A DNA stretch of 64,000 bases from assembly GCA_944325625.1 (NCBI GenBank), contig CALVAP010000015.1, forward strand, positions 1 to 64,000, written 5' to 3'. The notes below the pieces were generated by a model that was given only the letters and a program-made list of their open reading frames with translations, was not told the origin of the DNA and made no database searches. How positions within the stretch are numbered: position 1 is the first letter of the stretch; every line of letters starts with the position of its first letter. Shown in pieces: positions 26,046 to 34,530 of this stretch. This stretch comes from Candidatus Gastranaerophilales bacterium (lineage in GTDB: Bacteria; Cyanobacteriota; Vampirovibrionia; Gastranaerophilales; Gastranaerophilaceae). The translations under genes and the position numbers were made by a program.

Positions 26046-27299
26046 TTGTCATATCAGGTTTTTGAAAATATAAATAGAGGCTATGGTGCTTCTACAAGTT
26101 TGCCATTAAACAGTAAGCCCAGCACACCCAAGAGACATGTTCATGCCAATGCGCTTGGTAAGGACGAAGTTATTTTGTCTGGTGAAAAGTCTAAGGACAA
26201 GCAAGGACAAAAAGATTTCTCAATGAAGGAAGGGGGGCTTGTTGCAGCATTGGGAGCTACTATAGGTTTAGTCGTAGCTTGGGTAAAGAAGCGGAATATT
26301 CCCAAAATAAAACAGCTCGCAGAGCATATTGAATTTACCAAGGCAGAAACAATAAAAGATGCTATAGCTTTTGGTAAAAAGCACTTGGGTATAGAGAAAT
26401 ACTCTAATTTTAGTGATAATGATTTAAATGTTATTAATTGGATAAACGAAGGGCTTGTGAGCGCATGTAATAAGATGCGAGGCAAGTTGAAAATGCCCAA
26501 ATTGATTCATATTGGTGATGAACTTTCGGATATATCTAATCCGTTAGCGGCGGAGAATAAACATGGAATTCTCTTGCTTAACAAGAAATTTTTTAATGAT
26601 ATAGACGCTGCTGTTAATATAGCTATAAATAACGCTTCAGATTTGCTATTTTCAAAGAACAATAAAATTCCACTTTATTTGAATAGGCAAAAAGCGCTGA
26701 AATTGTACGAGCGTATTTCACAGTTTAAGCAAGGCAAACTATCTACTCTGGGGCAAAAAGTTATGCTATTAGATGACATGCTGAAATTAGCGGATGAGGT
26801 CGGTTTTATGCAAACGCATCCTCTTGAAAAGATAAAAGCTATTATTGATATGCCACAGTGGAGCAGTATACAAAAAAGGCTTAGGGATGATATACCTGAG
26901 GTTGATGTATTAGAGAAATTATCTGTGGATGATCAATATATGTGTCTTATGAAAATCATGTGCCAAATGAAGAAAAACGGGGTTGATGTTGGGGCAAATG
27001 GCGTTGAGTCAAGTCCATTTAGGTGTATATATCACGAGTTAGGGCATTTACAAGATATTGAAACTAGAGTTATGTCTAAGGATGGATTTAAAAATCCATC
27101 CGAATATCCTAAAGAACTTGTAGATTGGTTAAGTAATGAAGAATATATGAAAACGGCGTCGAAAGTTTCTCAATATTCTTGTTCCGGTCCTGCGGAATTT
27201 ATAGCAGAAACATATGCGCAGCTGATTAGTTCTCATAAATTGCCTGATGATGTTATGGCTTTATACAAAAAAATGAATGGACCGATTGTCCCTGTTTAG
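26046..27299 (+). CDS. Putative zinc metalloprotease (HELGH motif)
   Basis: H330-E-L-G-H334 is a zincin active site, and E384 with E388 in AEFIAE lie 50 residues later, the spacing of gluzincins in which such a Glu is the third zinc ligand. A hydrophobic Gly-rich segment (GGLVAALGATIGLVVAWV, about 62-80) could be a membrane anchor; there is no N-terminal signal peptide. TTG at 26046 is chosen because GGAAGG lies 6-7 bases upstream; an earlier TTG at 25980 has none. Substrate unknown. It converges with the CHAP protein gene. Confidence 0.6.
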   Translation: MSYQVFENINRGYGASTSLPLNSKPSTPKRHVHANALGKDEVILSGEKSKDKQGQKDFSMKEGGLVAALGATIGLVVAWVKKRNIPKIKQLAEHIEFTKAETIKDAIAFGKKHLGIEKYSNFSDNDLNVINWINEGLVSACNKMRGKLKMPKLIHIGDELSDISNPLAAENKHGILLLNKKFFNDIDAAVNIAINNASDLLFSKNNKIPLYLNRQKALKLYERISQFKQGKLSTLGQKVMLLDDMLKLADEVGFMQTHPLEKIKAIIDMPQWSSIQKRLRDDIPEVDVLEKLSVDDQYMCLMKIMCQMKKNGVDVGANGVESSPFRCIYHELGHLQDIETRVMSKDGFKNPSEYPKELVDWLSNEEYMKTASKVSQYSCSGPAEFIAETYAQLISSHKLPDDVMALYKKMNGPIVPV

Positions 27300-27302
27300 A
27301 GG

Positions 27303-29012
27303 CTAAAATTGGGAATTTTGCCAGTCTGTCATTCTAACCCAGCCGGAAATTTTGTTATAACCAGCGCTTCCGGGTCGGTAAGTTCTTTCGGCAACGCGAT
27401 TACCCGAGTTGCCTTCAATTGTGTGAATGGTTCCATCAGCATCTACCCCTGTAACCATACCAACGTGAGAGGTGCCGTTCTTCTGTATCATTAAGTCACC
27501 GGCTTGTGGCGTGTAATATCCCATTGGACTGTAATAGCCTGCATTTTGTGCTTTTTGCATAATACCTGATACACTTGCATCATAGCCAAAAGTTCCACCA
27601 TTGTCGGAGTTTTGCCCTGCACCATATATCCACGATACGAAGCTTCCGCACCAAGGTTGACCGTTTGCAGCGCCGTTTCTATATTTGTCTATCTCTGCGC
27701 CATCATTGTTTCCGGTTGCTTCGTGGACTCCTTTTTCCAGTTCTTCTTGTGCCAGTTGGAGTGCATTTTGGACAAATTTTGAGCCTGTCATTGACGCGGC
27801 TTGTCCTGTTCTCGTTCCAATTTCTGCGTTATAATTTTTTGCCTGTTCACGCTTTGAATTTATTTCGTTCTCGACTTTTGATACATCTTTATCTCTTTGT
27901 TCTTCTATTGCTTTTATTTCTGTTTCTATATTTTTCAACTTTTCTTCAAGCTCAGGGTTTTGTTTATTGATTTCTTCTTGAAGTTCTGATAGTTCTTTTG
28001 TCTTAGTTTCTTTTAATTCCTTTTGCTCTTTTATTTCTTGTTCATATTGTTTAATTTTTTCGTTTTCTTGTGCAATTTTTTCCTTGAGCGACTTTATTTG
28101 TTCTTTGATTTCAGCTTTTCTTTGAGCGTTAGCGGCGTTTATTTCTTCGTTATCAGTATTTGTTTGAAGAGCATTAAGTTCCGCGTTAAGATTAGCGAGG
28201 GAGCTTTCGTTTTTATGTATTTCTGATTTTTCGTCAGAAATATTTCTTTCGTTCTCGCTAATTTTTTCGTCACATTCTTTTATCTCATCTTTTTTATTGG
28301 TATATTTTTCACCGAGTTCACCAAGTTTTTCTTTGTTTTCTTCTACAAGTTTATTAATTTCCTCGTTTTTTTCATCGATTTCTTTTTGTGCATCACTTAT
28401 TATTTCGTTTTTCTTTTTTTCAAGTTCAGGAATTTCCTTGTTTTCAATATTATCAAGTTTTTGTTTGGTAGAATATTGTTGCGGTGATGAAATTGTAGAG
28501 CCGTTGTGTGCACGAGAGCCGTAGTTTTGATAGTTATGACCACCAATGTTTCTTGTGTAGTTTTGCATTGCCTGTTGATTTGCAAGTTGAGCATTTATTA
28601 GTCCTGCTTGTATCATTGCATCAAAATCATCAAGCAGCTTTTTGTCAGAAACTGCGGTAAGTGCAAGATGTAGGTCATAGCCTGAGATGTCATCTTTGTT
28701 TTTATCCGCACCGGAGATTTCATTTATTTCGTTTTCATCAATTTTACCGTCGCCATTTTTATCAAAGTAATCAAATACGTTTTCTACTCCCATTTCGTTT
28801 ATATTTTGGTAGAAAACGCTGTTTTTACCGCCATTTTTAATACCGTTTGCTACATCGTTTTTAAAGGTGTTCAGATCTTTTCCTACGAATATACTTGCAT
28901 TTACGGAACCTTTGAATGGGTTTGAAACTCTGCTTTCTTTATCGATTTTGTCAGAGTTAAGTGCGTTTGTTATAAATCCTGATATTTTATTAAAGAATGA
29001 TTCTATGGACAT
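27303..29012 (-). CDS. EF-hand / coiled-coil / CHAP amidase-domain protein
   Basis: Three parts are visible. Around residues 83-94, DKNGDGKIDENE is a canonical EF-hand calcium loop, with a second degenerate one just after (DKNKDDISGYD). Residues 190-415 are an uninterrupted heptad-like Lys/Glu coiled coil. The C-terminal 130 residues form a CHAP peptidoglycan-hydrolase domain: Cys in GQPWCGSFVSW (about 453), His in TSHVGMV (about 516) and Asn in EGNSG. No signal peptide or membrane segment is visible, so the route to the cell wall is unclear. At 569 residues, unusually built for this enzyme class. Confidence 0.8.
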   Translation of the reverse strand: MSIESFFNKISGFITNALNSDKIDKESRVSNPFKGSVNASIFVGKDLNTFKNDVANGIKNGGKNSVFYQNINEMGVENVFDYFDKNGDGKIDENEINEISGADKNKDDISGYDLHLALTAVSDKKLLDDFDAMIQAGLINAQLANQQAMQNYTRNIGGHNYQNYGSRAHNGSTISSPQQYSTKQKLDNIENKEIPELEKKKNEIISDAQKEIDEKNEEINKLVEENKEKLGELGEKYTNKKDEIKECDEKISENERNISDEKSEIHKNESSLANLNAELNALQTNTDNEEINAANAQRKAEIKEQIKSLKEKIAQENEKIKQYEQEIKEQKELKETKTKELSELQEEINKQNPELEEKLKNIETEIKAIEEQRDKDVSKVENEINSKREQAKNYNAEIGTRTGQAASMTGSKFVQNALQLAQEELEKGVHEATGNNDGAEIDKYRNGAANGQPWCGSFVSWIYGAGQNSDNGGTFGYDASVSGIMQKAQNAGYYSPMGYYTPQAGDLMIQKNGTSHVGMVTGVDADGTIHTIEGNSGNRVAERTYRPGSAGYNKISGWVRMTDWQNSQF

Positions 29013-29149
29013 AGTGCTCTCTCTTGTCTTATATATATAAAGTATGACTTTATTGTATAAGTGCTATTTAACATTATAGATTTTACAATGCTTAATATTT
29101 TACAAGTTTAATGTTTGGTGTGTAAATAATTCCAATTTTTAAAGTTTTT

Positions 29150-29158
29150 TGCTAAAAT
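29150..29158 (+). promoter_or_regulatory. Extended -10 promoter of trpB
   Basis: TGCTAAAAT, 28 bases before the trpB start and preceded by T-rich sequence, with no evident -35. Confidence 0.55.
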
Positions 29159-29186
29159 CCTGATATGAGAAACAGTTGGAGATGTT

Positions 29187-30386
29187 ATGTTCGTAAAAAA
29201 TTTAAAATACAATTTACCTGATAAAGACGGATTTTTTGGAGAGTTCGGAGGAGCGTTTGTTCCGGATGAGTTTAAAAAAGTTCTTGATAATTTGGATGCA
29301 GAGTTTGAAAAGGCTAAGAATGATGAAGCGTTTTTGACAAATCTTTATGAGCTGTTAAAGGATTATTCTGGCAGACCGACCCCGTTATATTTTGCTAAAA
29401 ATTTAACGAATTATTATGGTAAAGCAAAAATATATCTTAAGCGGGAAGATTTGAACCACACTGGGGCACACAAGATAAATAATGTGTTGGGACAAGCACT
29501 ACTGGCAAAAAGAATGGGAGCAAAACGTGTTATTGCAGAAACAGGAGCAGGGCAGCATGGTGTGGCAACTGCAACCGCTGCAACGCTTTTGGGTTTGGAT
29601 TGTACAGTTTTTATGGGCGAAAAGGACATCGTGCGTCAGCATTTGAATGTTGAACGTATGAAGCTTTTGGGTGCTAAGGTTCATTCGGTTGATACCGGAT
29701 CAAAAACACTTTCTGATGCGTGTGATGCGGCTATTGATTATTGGATTAGACATGCTGATGAGGTATTTTATATTCTCGGTTCGGCTGTTGGTCCTAATCC
29801 TTATCCGAAAATGGTTAGGTTTTTTCAGTCGGTAATTGGTGCGGAAATTAAGCAGCAAATATTGGAGAAAGAAGGCAGGTTGCCTGATTATGTTTTGGCA
29901 TGTATAGGTGGCGGAAGTAACGCAATAGGTGCGTTTCACGCCTTCATGGATGACGATGTCAATCTTATAGGTTTAGAAGCAGCGGGAGAAGGTATTGATA
30001 CGGGGAAAACGGCTGCAAGTCTAACTGTTGGCAAAAAAATGATTTTGCATGGAAAAAGGCAGTATGTTTTATGTGATGAGAACGGAAAGGTTAAGGAATC
30101 GTATTCTATTTCAGCAGGGCTTGATTATCCGGGTTGCGGGCCGGAGCATTGTTATCTGAAAGATAGCGGACGTGCAAAATATTATCCGATAACAGACGAT
30201 GAGGCAGTTGCTGCTTTTGCAAGACTTTCTAAGTTAGAAGGGATAATTCCAGCAATAGAGTCATCGCACGCGGTTGCGTATTTAGAAAAGCTTATGCCTC
30301 AAACAACACCAGAGCAGATTGTTGTTGTGAATATTTCCGGTCGTGGTGATAAAGATACGGAAAGGCTGTTACAATTGCTCGTATAA
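29187..30386 (+). CDS. trpB: Tryptophan synthase beta chain
   Basis: Condenses indole with L-serine to tryptophan using pyridoxal phosphate. REDLNHTGAHKINNVLGQAL contains the PLP lysine (HKINN), ETGAGQHGVATAT is the conserved substrate loop and CIGGGSNAIG the phosphate-binding GGGSN motif. Full length for the TrpB1 class (399 residues). No trpA or other trp gene is next to it: it stands alone between the CHAP gene and a pilin gene. RBS GGAGATG. A partner alpha subunit must be elsewhere, or the enzyme salvages indole. Confidence 0.96.
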   Translation: MFVKNLKYNLPDKDGFFGEFGGAFVPDEFKKVLDNLDAEFEKAKNDEAFLTNLYELLKDYSGRPTPLYFAKNLTNYYGKAKIYLKREDLNHTGAHKINNVLGQALLAKRMGAKRVIAETGAGQHGVATATAATLLGLDCTVFMGEKDIVRQHLNVERMKLLGAKVHSVDTGSKTLSDACDAAIDYWIRHADEVFYILGSAVGPNPYPKMVRFFQSVIGAEIKQQILEKEGRLPDYVLACIGGGSNAIGAFHAFMDDDVNLIGLEAAGEGIDTGKTAASLTVGKKMILHGKRQYVLCDENGKVKESYSISAGLDYPGCGPEHCYLKDSGRAKYYPITDDEAVAAFARLSKLEGIIPAIESSHAVAYLEKLMPQTTPEQIVVVNISGRGDKDTERLLQLLV

Positions 30387-30401
30387 AAGGGTTATAATGC
30401 T

Positions 30402-31106
30402 CTACCAAGGGTAATTGGGTGGAATTTTCCAACCATTCATCTGGATTGCAGCTCCGCAGGATGCTCCACTGTAAAGTGAATTTGTTTTGTTGCAATCTTT
30501 CTCGAGTATTGTTTCAACAGTCTTGAAATTGCCCGGATTTCTCATAATCAGTTTGTTTTTATTGATTTGAAATGAAAATATATCTTTGCCATAGGTATTT
30601 GGGTTCTTTGTTCCGTTTAAGTCCACGTATAATATTGGTTCAGGATTTGCCCAACCAGTCATATCTATTTGGGCAATCATTCCATTGTTAAACTGAATAA
30701 TATTTTCCCAGCTGTAATTGTATGTGTAACCTCTTGACACCTCGTTTCCTGTTACATCGTATCTGGGACAACGATATCCGCCAGAGCAGTGTCTGACTTG
30801 CTCTCTTGAAATGTAGCTGTATTTTGCGTCTTTAAAGTAGGGGGTAATGTGATTTGCTACAGCCTCTCTGTAGTTATTTATGGACAAATTAGGGTTTGGG
30901 ATATCCCATTCGCTAATTGGACCATTGTCATTTATTGACTCGTTGATTCCTTGTGAAAGCATTGAAAAAGCTTGTTTTAGCCGAACCTCTGTTAGGTGTT
31001 TATTATATTTTGATATTAGATTTGGTATTGTCAAAGCTGCTATAACTCCTACTATTGCAAGAGTTATCAGAGTTTCAGAAAGAGTAAATGCTTTATTCTG
31101 TTTCAT
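30402..31106 (-). CDS. Pilin-like secreted protein with class III (prepilin) leader
   Basis: MKQNKA precedes FTLSETLITLAIVGVIAALT: Ala at -1, Glu at +5, then the hydrophobic helix. The globular part has VDLNGTKNPNTYGKDIFSFQI, the same D-x-N-G-x3-P-N-x2-G-x-D-x-F-x-F motif as the genes at 24880 and 44403, a cysteine pair (HCSGGYRC), a second pair near the end, and the tail NGWKIPPNYPW. ATG at 31106 is preferred because GAGG lies five bases upstream; a GTG at 31112 overlaps that site. Divergent from an XRE regulator and convergent with trpB. Confidence 0.85.
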   Translation of the reverse strand: MKQNKAFTLSETLITLAIVGVIAALTIPNLISKYNKHLTEVRLKQAFSMLSQGINESINDNGPISEWDIPNPNLSINNYREAVANHITPYFKDAKYSYISREQVRHCSGGYRCPRYDVTGNEVSRGYTYNYSWENIIQFNNGMIAQIDMTGWANPEPILYVDLNGTKNPNTYGKDIFSFQINKNKLIMRNPGNFKTVETILEKDCNKTNSLYSGASCGAAIQMNGWKIPPNYPW

Positions 31107-31155
31107 AGCCACCTCGGGTATTTACTTTTTTGCAACTTGAGTAATATTACCATGT

Positions 31156-31182
31156 GTTCTTGTTTTAGAACAACCGTTCTAA
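31156..31182. promoter_or_regulatory. Operator candidate between second pilin gene and its XRE regulator
   Basis: TTAGAAC-AACC-GTTCTAA (31165-31182) is a perfect inverted repeat. A third half-site, GTTCT at 31156-31160, pairs with the AGAAC of the same element at 31167-31171, so half-sites alternate GTTCT, AGAAC, GTTCT. The sequence differs from the GTCCC/GGGAC sites at 25598, consistent with each regulator having its own operator. Confidence 0.6.
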
Positions 31183-31203
31183 TATTAACACAATAATATA
31201 TAT

Positions 31204-31467
31204 ATGCCAAGTAATAAACAAATTTTGCAAAATATTCTCGCAAAAATAATAAAGGACTTGCGAGTTAGGCAGGGTAAATCAATAAGTTTGATATCAAATG
31301 AGATTGGTTTGGCGAAGTCATTGTGGTCTGATTTGGAAAAGGGGATAAAAGATCCGCAGTTTTCAACGTTATGGCGAATGGCAGAGGCGTTGGATGTACC
31401 CCTTTCGCAATTGATAAAAGATATTGAGATTGCGGTTCAGGATAGAGTAAGTTTTATTGAAGAATAA
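31204..31467 (+). CDS. XRE-family helix-turn-helix transcriptional regulator
   Basis: An 87-residue single-domain Cro/CI-type repressor: IIKDLRVRQGKSISLISNEIG, SLWSDLEKGIKDPQFSTLWRMAEAL and LSQLIKDIE align position by position with the regulator at 25671 (shared L-R-V, E-x-G-x-x-x-P-Q, T-L-x-x-x-A-E, L-S-x-L). No ribosome-binding site precedes the ATG, so the message may be leaderless. It is transcribed away from the pilin-like gene, with the palindromic operator between them. Confidence 0.87.
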   Translation: MPSNKQILQNILAKIIKDLRVRQGKSISLISNEIGLAKSLWSDLEKGIKDPQFSTLWRMAEALDVPLSQLIKDIEIAVQDRVSFIEE

Positions 31468-31487
31468 GTATGTGGGCAAAAATAAAA

Positions 31488-31560
31488 AGCCGATGGTGGG
31501 ATTCGAACCCGCGACCTACTCATTACGAATGAGTTGCTCTACCGGCTGAGCTACATCGGC
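31488..31560 (-). tRNA. tRNA-Thr (CGT anticodon)
   Basis: On the minus strand: acceptor stem GCCGATG/CATCGGC, D-arm AGCTCAGCCGGTAGAGC, anticodon loop TTCGTAA giving CGT, T-arm with GGTTCGAATCC. 73 bases, discriminator T, CCA not encoded. Confidence 0.95.
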
Positions 31561-31684
31561 TTATTGTCTTATGATAACTCGATAACCCTATAAAATCAAG
31601 TTTTTTGTTCTTTTTCCTGGCTTTAATATGCTTAGAAAGTAAAAAGTTTTTTTAATGAAAAATATCTTATCAAAAATTCGCTTA

Positions 31685-31693
31685 TGGTAAAAT
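31685..31693 (+). promoter_or_regulatory. Extended -10 promoter of the permease gene
   Basis: TGGTAAAAT, 32 bases before the ATG at 31726; same form as the other extended -10 sites. Confidence 0.5.
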
Positions 31694-31725
31694 AATTTTA
31701 TTAGCCACTTAAAAGAGAAGATAAA

Positions 31726-33147
31726 ATGTCGGAAAACTTGAAAAGAACGCTAAATCTAAAAGATGCAATTTCTGTAGTTGCAGGTTCTATGATTGGTTGC
31801 GGAATTTTTATAGTTTCTGCAGATATAGCAAGACAAGTTAATTCTGCTTGGCTTTTGATGCTTATATGGATAATTGCGGGTTTTACAACGATATGCGGAG
31901 CTCTTTGTTATGGCGAACTTTCGGCTACTATCCCTGCTGAGGGGGGACAGTATATTTATTTGAAAAAGATTTTTAGTGAAAAACTTGCGTTTTTATACGG
32001 TTGGACGCTTTTTCTTGTAATTCAAACAGGTACGCTGGCTGCTGTAGATATTGCTTTTGCTAAGTTTGTCGGTATTGTTGTACCTGCTATAAGTTCACAA
32101 AATTTTTTATTTTCTTTGGGTGGGTATCATTTTTCAACGCAGCAATTGTTTGCAATGTTGAGTGTGATTCTCATTACTTATATTAACTCACGAGGGATTA
32201 AGCATGGTGTATTTACACAAAATCTTTTTACGGTGACGAAAGTATTTTCGATGATAGCAATAATCAGTTGTGGTCTGTTTTTTGGCTTAAACTTTGATGT
32301 TATAATGGAGAATTTTTCTGTACCAGCTAATACTGTAGCTTTGAACTTTTCAACAATAAAAGTCCTTGCTATAGCTGTTGTTGGCGCATTGTTTGCTTCA
32401 ATAACCTGGAACAATGTCACTTTTATAACTTCTGAGATAAAAAAACCCGAAAAAAATATCCCCAAGGCATTAATGATAGGGACTGGATTAGTGATTACGC
32501 TTTATTTGTTTATAAATATGATTTATCTTGGGGTAATGCCTTTGGAAATAATTAAGCATGCACCGGAAGATATAGTTGCAGCAGAGTTAATAAATCAAAT
32601 TTTTGGTACTGCAGGAATGGTTGTGATTTCTGCAATAGTTGCAATTTCTGCTTTTGGCTGTGCCAATGGAATGGTTTTAACCGGTTCAAGAGTATACTAC
32701 AAAATGGCAAAAGATAGGTTATTTTTCAGACGGCTGGCATATATTGACAGAAAAACAAGAGTTCCTGTTAATTCCTTGTGGCTTCAGTGTGGTTGGGTTT
32801 GTTTGTTGATATTGTGGGGTAATTATTCTCAGTTGTTAGATTATGTGATATACGCGTCATTAATTTTTTATGCAGTTACAATTTTTGGTATATTTAAGAT
32901 GCGAAAAATGTATTCACATACCAAGCCTTCATATCGTGTAAACACGATTATTCCGGTTGCATTTTTGATAATAAGTTCATTAATAATAGTATTTCTTACT
33001 TTGTACAAACCACTTTACACCGTACCAGGTTTGCTGATTACTATAATGGGGTTGCCTGTTTATTATGTGTGGTCAAAGGTAAGAAAAGAGCACGCCCCTG
33101 TATCAAATCCCGCACATGCCATACGACAATATAATGAGATAAAGTAG
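31726..33147 (+). CDS. APC-superfamily amino acid permease
   Basis: Twelve or so hydrophobic segments over 473 residues. NLKDAISVVAGSMIGCGIFIVSAD carries the G-S-x-I-G-x-G-I-F substrate-binding break of transmembrane helix 1 in the amino acid/polyamine/organocation family, and FASITWNNVTFITSEIKKPEKNIPKAL is the conserved helix 6 and following loop with E-x-K-x-P. Inner-membrane secondary transporter, possibly an exchanger. Substrate cannot be told from sequence. RBS AAGAGAAG. Confidence 0.9.
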   Translation: MSENLKRTLNLKDAISVVAGSMIGCGIFIVSADIARQVNSAWLLMLIWIIAGFTTICGALCYGELSATIPAEGGQYIYLKKIFSEKLAFLYGWTLFLVIQTGTLAAVDIAFAKFVGIVVPAISSQNFLFSLGGYHFSTQQLFAMLSVILITYINSRGIKHGVFTQNLFTVTKVFSMIAIISCGLFFGLNFDVIMENFSVPANTVALNFSTIKVLAIAVVGALFASITWNNVTFITSEIKKPEKNIPKALMIGTGLVITLYLFINMIYLGVMPLEIIKHAPEDIVAAELINQIFGTAGMVVISAIVAISAFGCANGMVLTGSRVYYKMAKDRLFFRRLAYIDRKTRVPVNSLWLQCGWVCLLILWGNYSQLLDYVIYASLIFYAVTIFGIFKMRKMYSHTKPSYRVNTIIPVAFLIISSLIIVFLTLYKPLYTVPGLLITIMGLPVYYVWSKVRKEHAPVSNPAHAIRQYNEIK

Positions 33148-33149
33148 CC

Positions 33150-33467
33150 TTAGGACAGAGTTTCTTTATCAATCCAGTTTAAGTATTCTTTGTTTGCATC
33201 GGAGATATCGAAAGAAATAATTTCAGGAAGATTGTACGTGTGCATTTGAATAATACGGCTTCTAACCTGCTCAAATAAAGCTTTTTTAGTTTTAATAAGC
33301 ATAAGAGCTTCTTCTTCCTCGGAAATTTCGCTATTCCAACGGTAGATAGAAATTAATTTAGGTACGATGTTGACGCAAGCTGCTATGCCATCGTTAATCA
33401 ATTGGCGTGCAATTTGTTTCCCCTGTTTTTTGTCCTCAACTGTGCATAATACAAGAATATAATCCAT
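33150..33467 (-). CDS. cutA: Divalent-cation tolerance protein CutA
   Basis: Small trimeric cytoplasmic protein. VLCTVEDKKQGKQIARQLINDGIAACVNIVP, SIYRWNSEI with the conserved Y-x-W, EEALMLIKT and MHTYNLPEIISF (H-x-Y-x-x-P-E) are all present. 105 residues from ATG at 33467, chosen for the GGAGGTAAGGTT ribosome-binding site; an upstream ATG at 33488 would overlap it. Metal binding is proposed for the family; its exact role is not settled. Confidence 0.94.
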   Translation of the reverse strand: MDYILVLCTVEDKKQGKQIARQLINDGIAACVNIVPKLISIYRWNSEISEEEEALMLIKTKKALFEQVRSRIIQMHTYNLPEIISFDISDANKEYLNWIDKETLS

Positions 33468-33548
33468 AACCTTACCTCCGCAGAACAATTATAAATGTGG
33501 ATTTAATTTTTGGCAATATATTTTGGTTGAATATTAGGTTAAAAACAG

Positions 33549-33574
33549 AAAAAAGGCGACGTTCGTCAGCCTTT
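33549..33574 (-). terminator. Rho-independent terminator after tRNA-Asn
   Basis: Minus strand: AAAGGC, bulged T, GAC, four-base loop, GTC, GCCTTT and then a run of six Ts. It lies 12 bases beyond the tRNA 3' end. Confidence 0.75.
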
Positions 33575-33585
33575 GCAATAAAAAA

Positions 33586-33657
33586 CTCCTCGGGTGGGAC
33601 TCGAACCTACAACCTATCGGTTAACAGCCGATTGCTCTGCCATTGAGCTACCGAGGA
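33586..33657 (-). tRNA. tRNA-Asn (GTT anticodon)
   Basis: Minus strand: acceptor TCCTCGG/CCGAGGA, D-arm AGCTCAATGGCAGAGC, anticodon stem ATCGG/CCGAT with loop CTGTTAA (GTT), T-arm GGTTCGAGTCC. 72 bases, discriminator G, CCA not encoded. Confidence 0.95.
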
Positions 33658-33766
33658 ATATCTACATGACTATAATAACAAAAAAATTTTTCTTGTAAAG
33701 CACTTTTTCAAATTTCTTTTTATTTGTAAGTGTTTTGGGATATTTTAAGAAATGCTAAGTAGACTA

Positions 33767-33795
33767 TTGACAAATTTGATAGCCTCTGATAGAAT
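33767..33795 (+). promoter_or_regulatory. Sigma-70-type promoter
   Basis: TTGACA at 33767-33772, 17-base spacer, TAGAAT at 33790-33795. It is correctly placed for the gene at 33890 and leaves a leader of roughly 90 bases. Confidence 0.65.
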
Positions 33796-33889
33796 GTTAA
33801 AAATTTACAAAAACCCAATTGTAAGTTTTCTAAAATGTATTTCTAATGAGAGATATAACAGAATAACGAAGTAGTTTAGGTAGCAAACT

Positions 33890-34426
33890 ATGTCAATCAG
33901 TGTAACAAAAAATCAACAACAAAATAGTTTTAATCCGTTTAAATGGGCAGTTGCAGGGGCAGCTGCAGGTTACATTGCTAAAGATTTGATGCCTATATCA
34001 AAAGCAGAGAAAGAATATTTTCAGTTTGACCAGTTCATTACTGATAGAAAATCATCAGTAAAAAACGCTGTAGCTCAAGAGTTAGACAATATTAGAGAAA
34101 TAATAAAACACGGAACGACAGATGAGGGGTATGATGCATATGTTAAATTTGTTGATCCGCCAAAAAATGCACAAGGAAGAGAAGAGTATATAAAAGACGT
34201 AGTTTCCAAACTTCCTGATGATGCAAGAGCAACGTTTGAAAGATTAAGAAGACAAGTTGATGAAAAGGTTCGTGAAGTTAAAAAGACGCACAATTTTATG
34301 TTTGAAGCAGCAATAAAAAAACTCAGACCTGCAGCTGGGTATGCTTTTGTTGGAGCGTTGTTGTCAACAGGTGCGGCATTTGTCAGTTATGTTCTTTCTA
34401 AGATGGCAAATACTTCGCAAAACTAA
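33890..34426 (+). CDS. Hypothetical protein with two hydrophobic Gly/Ala segments
   Basis: 178 residues, not recognised. Segment 1 (about 18-32, KWAVAGAAAGYIAKDL) and segment 2 (about 149-170, GYAFVGALLSTGAAFVSYVL) are Gly/Ala-rich potential membrane helices flanking a charged helical middle (PDDARATFERLRRQVDEKV). No signal peptide. The preceding promoter is one of the best in the window, so it is probably well expressed. The same style of Gly/Ala hydrophobic segment occurs in the proteins at 48903 and 52333. Confidence 0.7.
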   Translation: MSISVTKNQQQNSFNPFKWAVAGAAAGYIAKDLMPISKAEKEYFQFDQFITDRKSSVKNAVAQELDNIREIIKHGTTDEGYDAYVKFVDPPKNAQGREEYIKDVVSKLPDDARATFERLRRQVDEKVREVKKTHNFMFEAAIKKLRPAAGYAFVGALLSTGAAFVSYVLSKMANTSQN

Positions 34427-34486
34427 CTTTTGTAGTTAGGTATATCTATTTTTGGAACTTTACAACCATATAGTCGTCCAATCCCA

Positions 34487-34511
34487 TATAGCCTTAAAGG
34501 CTAATGCTATA
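34487..34511 (+). other. Overlapping inverted repeats ahead of the sigma factor gene
   Basis: TAGCCTT-A-AAGGCTA (34489-34503) is a perfect repeat; TATAGC (34487-34492) can alternatively pair with GCTATA (34506-34511). The two pairings exclude each other and end seven bases before the GGAGG ribosome-binding site at 34519-34523. Confidence 0.4.
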
Positions 34512-34530
34512 GAGAGTTGGAGGATTAGTT

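Noticed and set aside
27575-28524. Plus-strand frames rich in Phe, Leu and Ser opposite the CHAP/coiled-coil gene
   Set aside because: They are the antisense of the Lys/Glu coiled coil; no ribosome-binding site.
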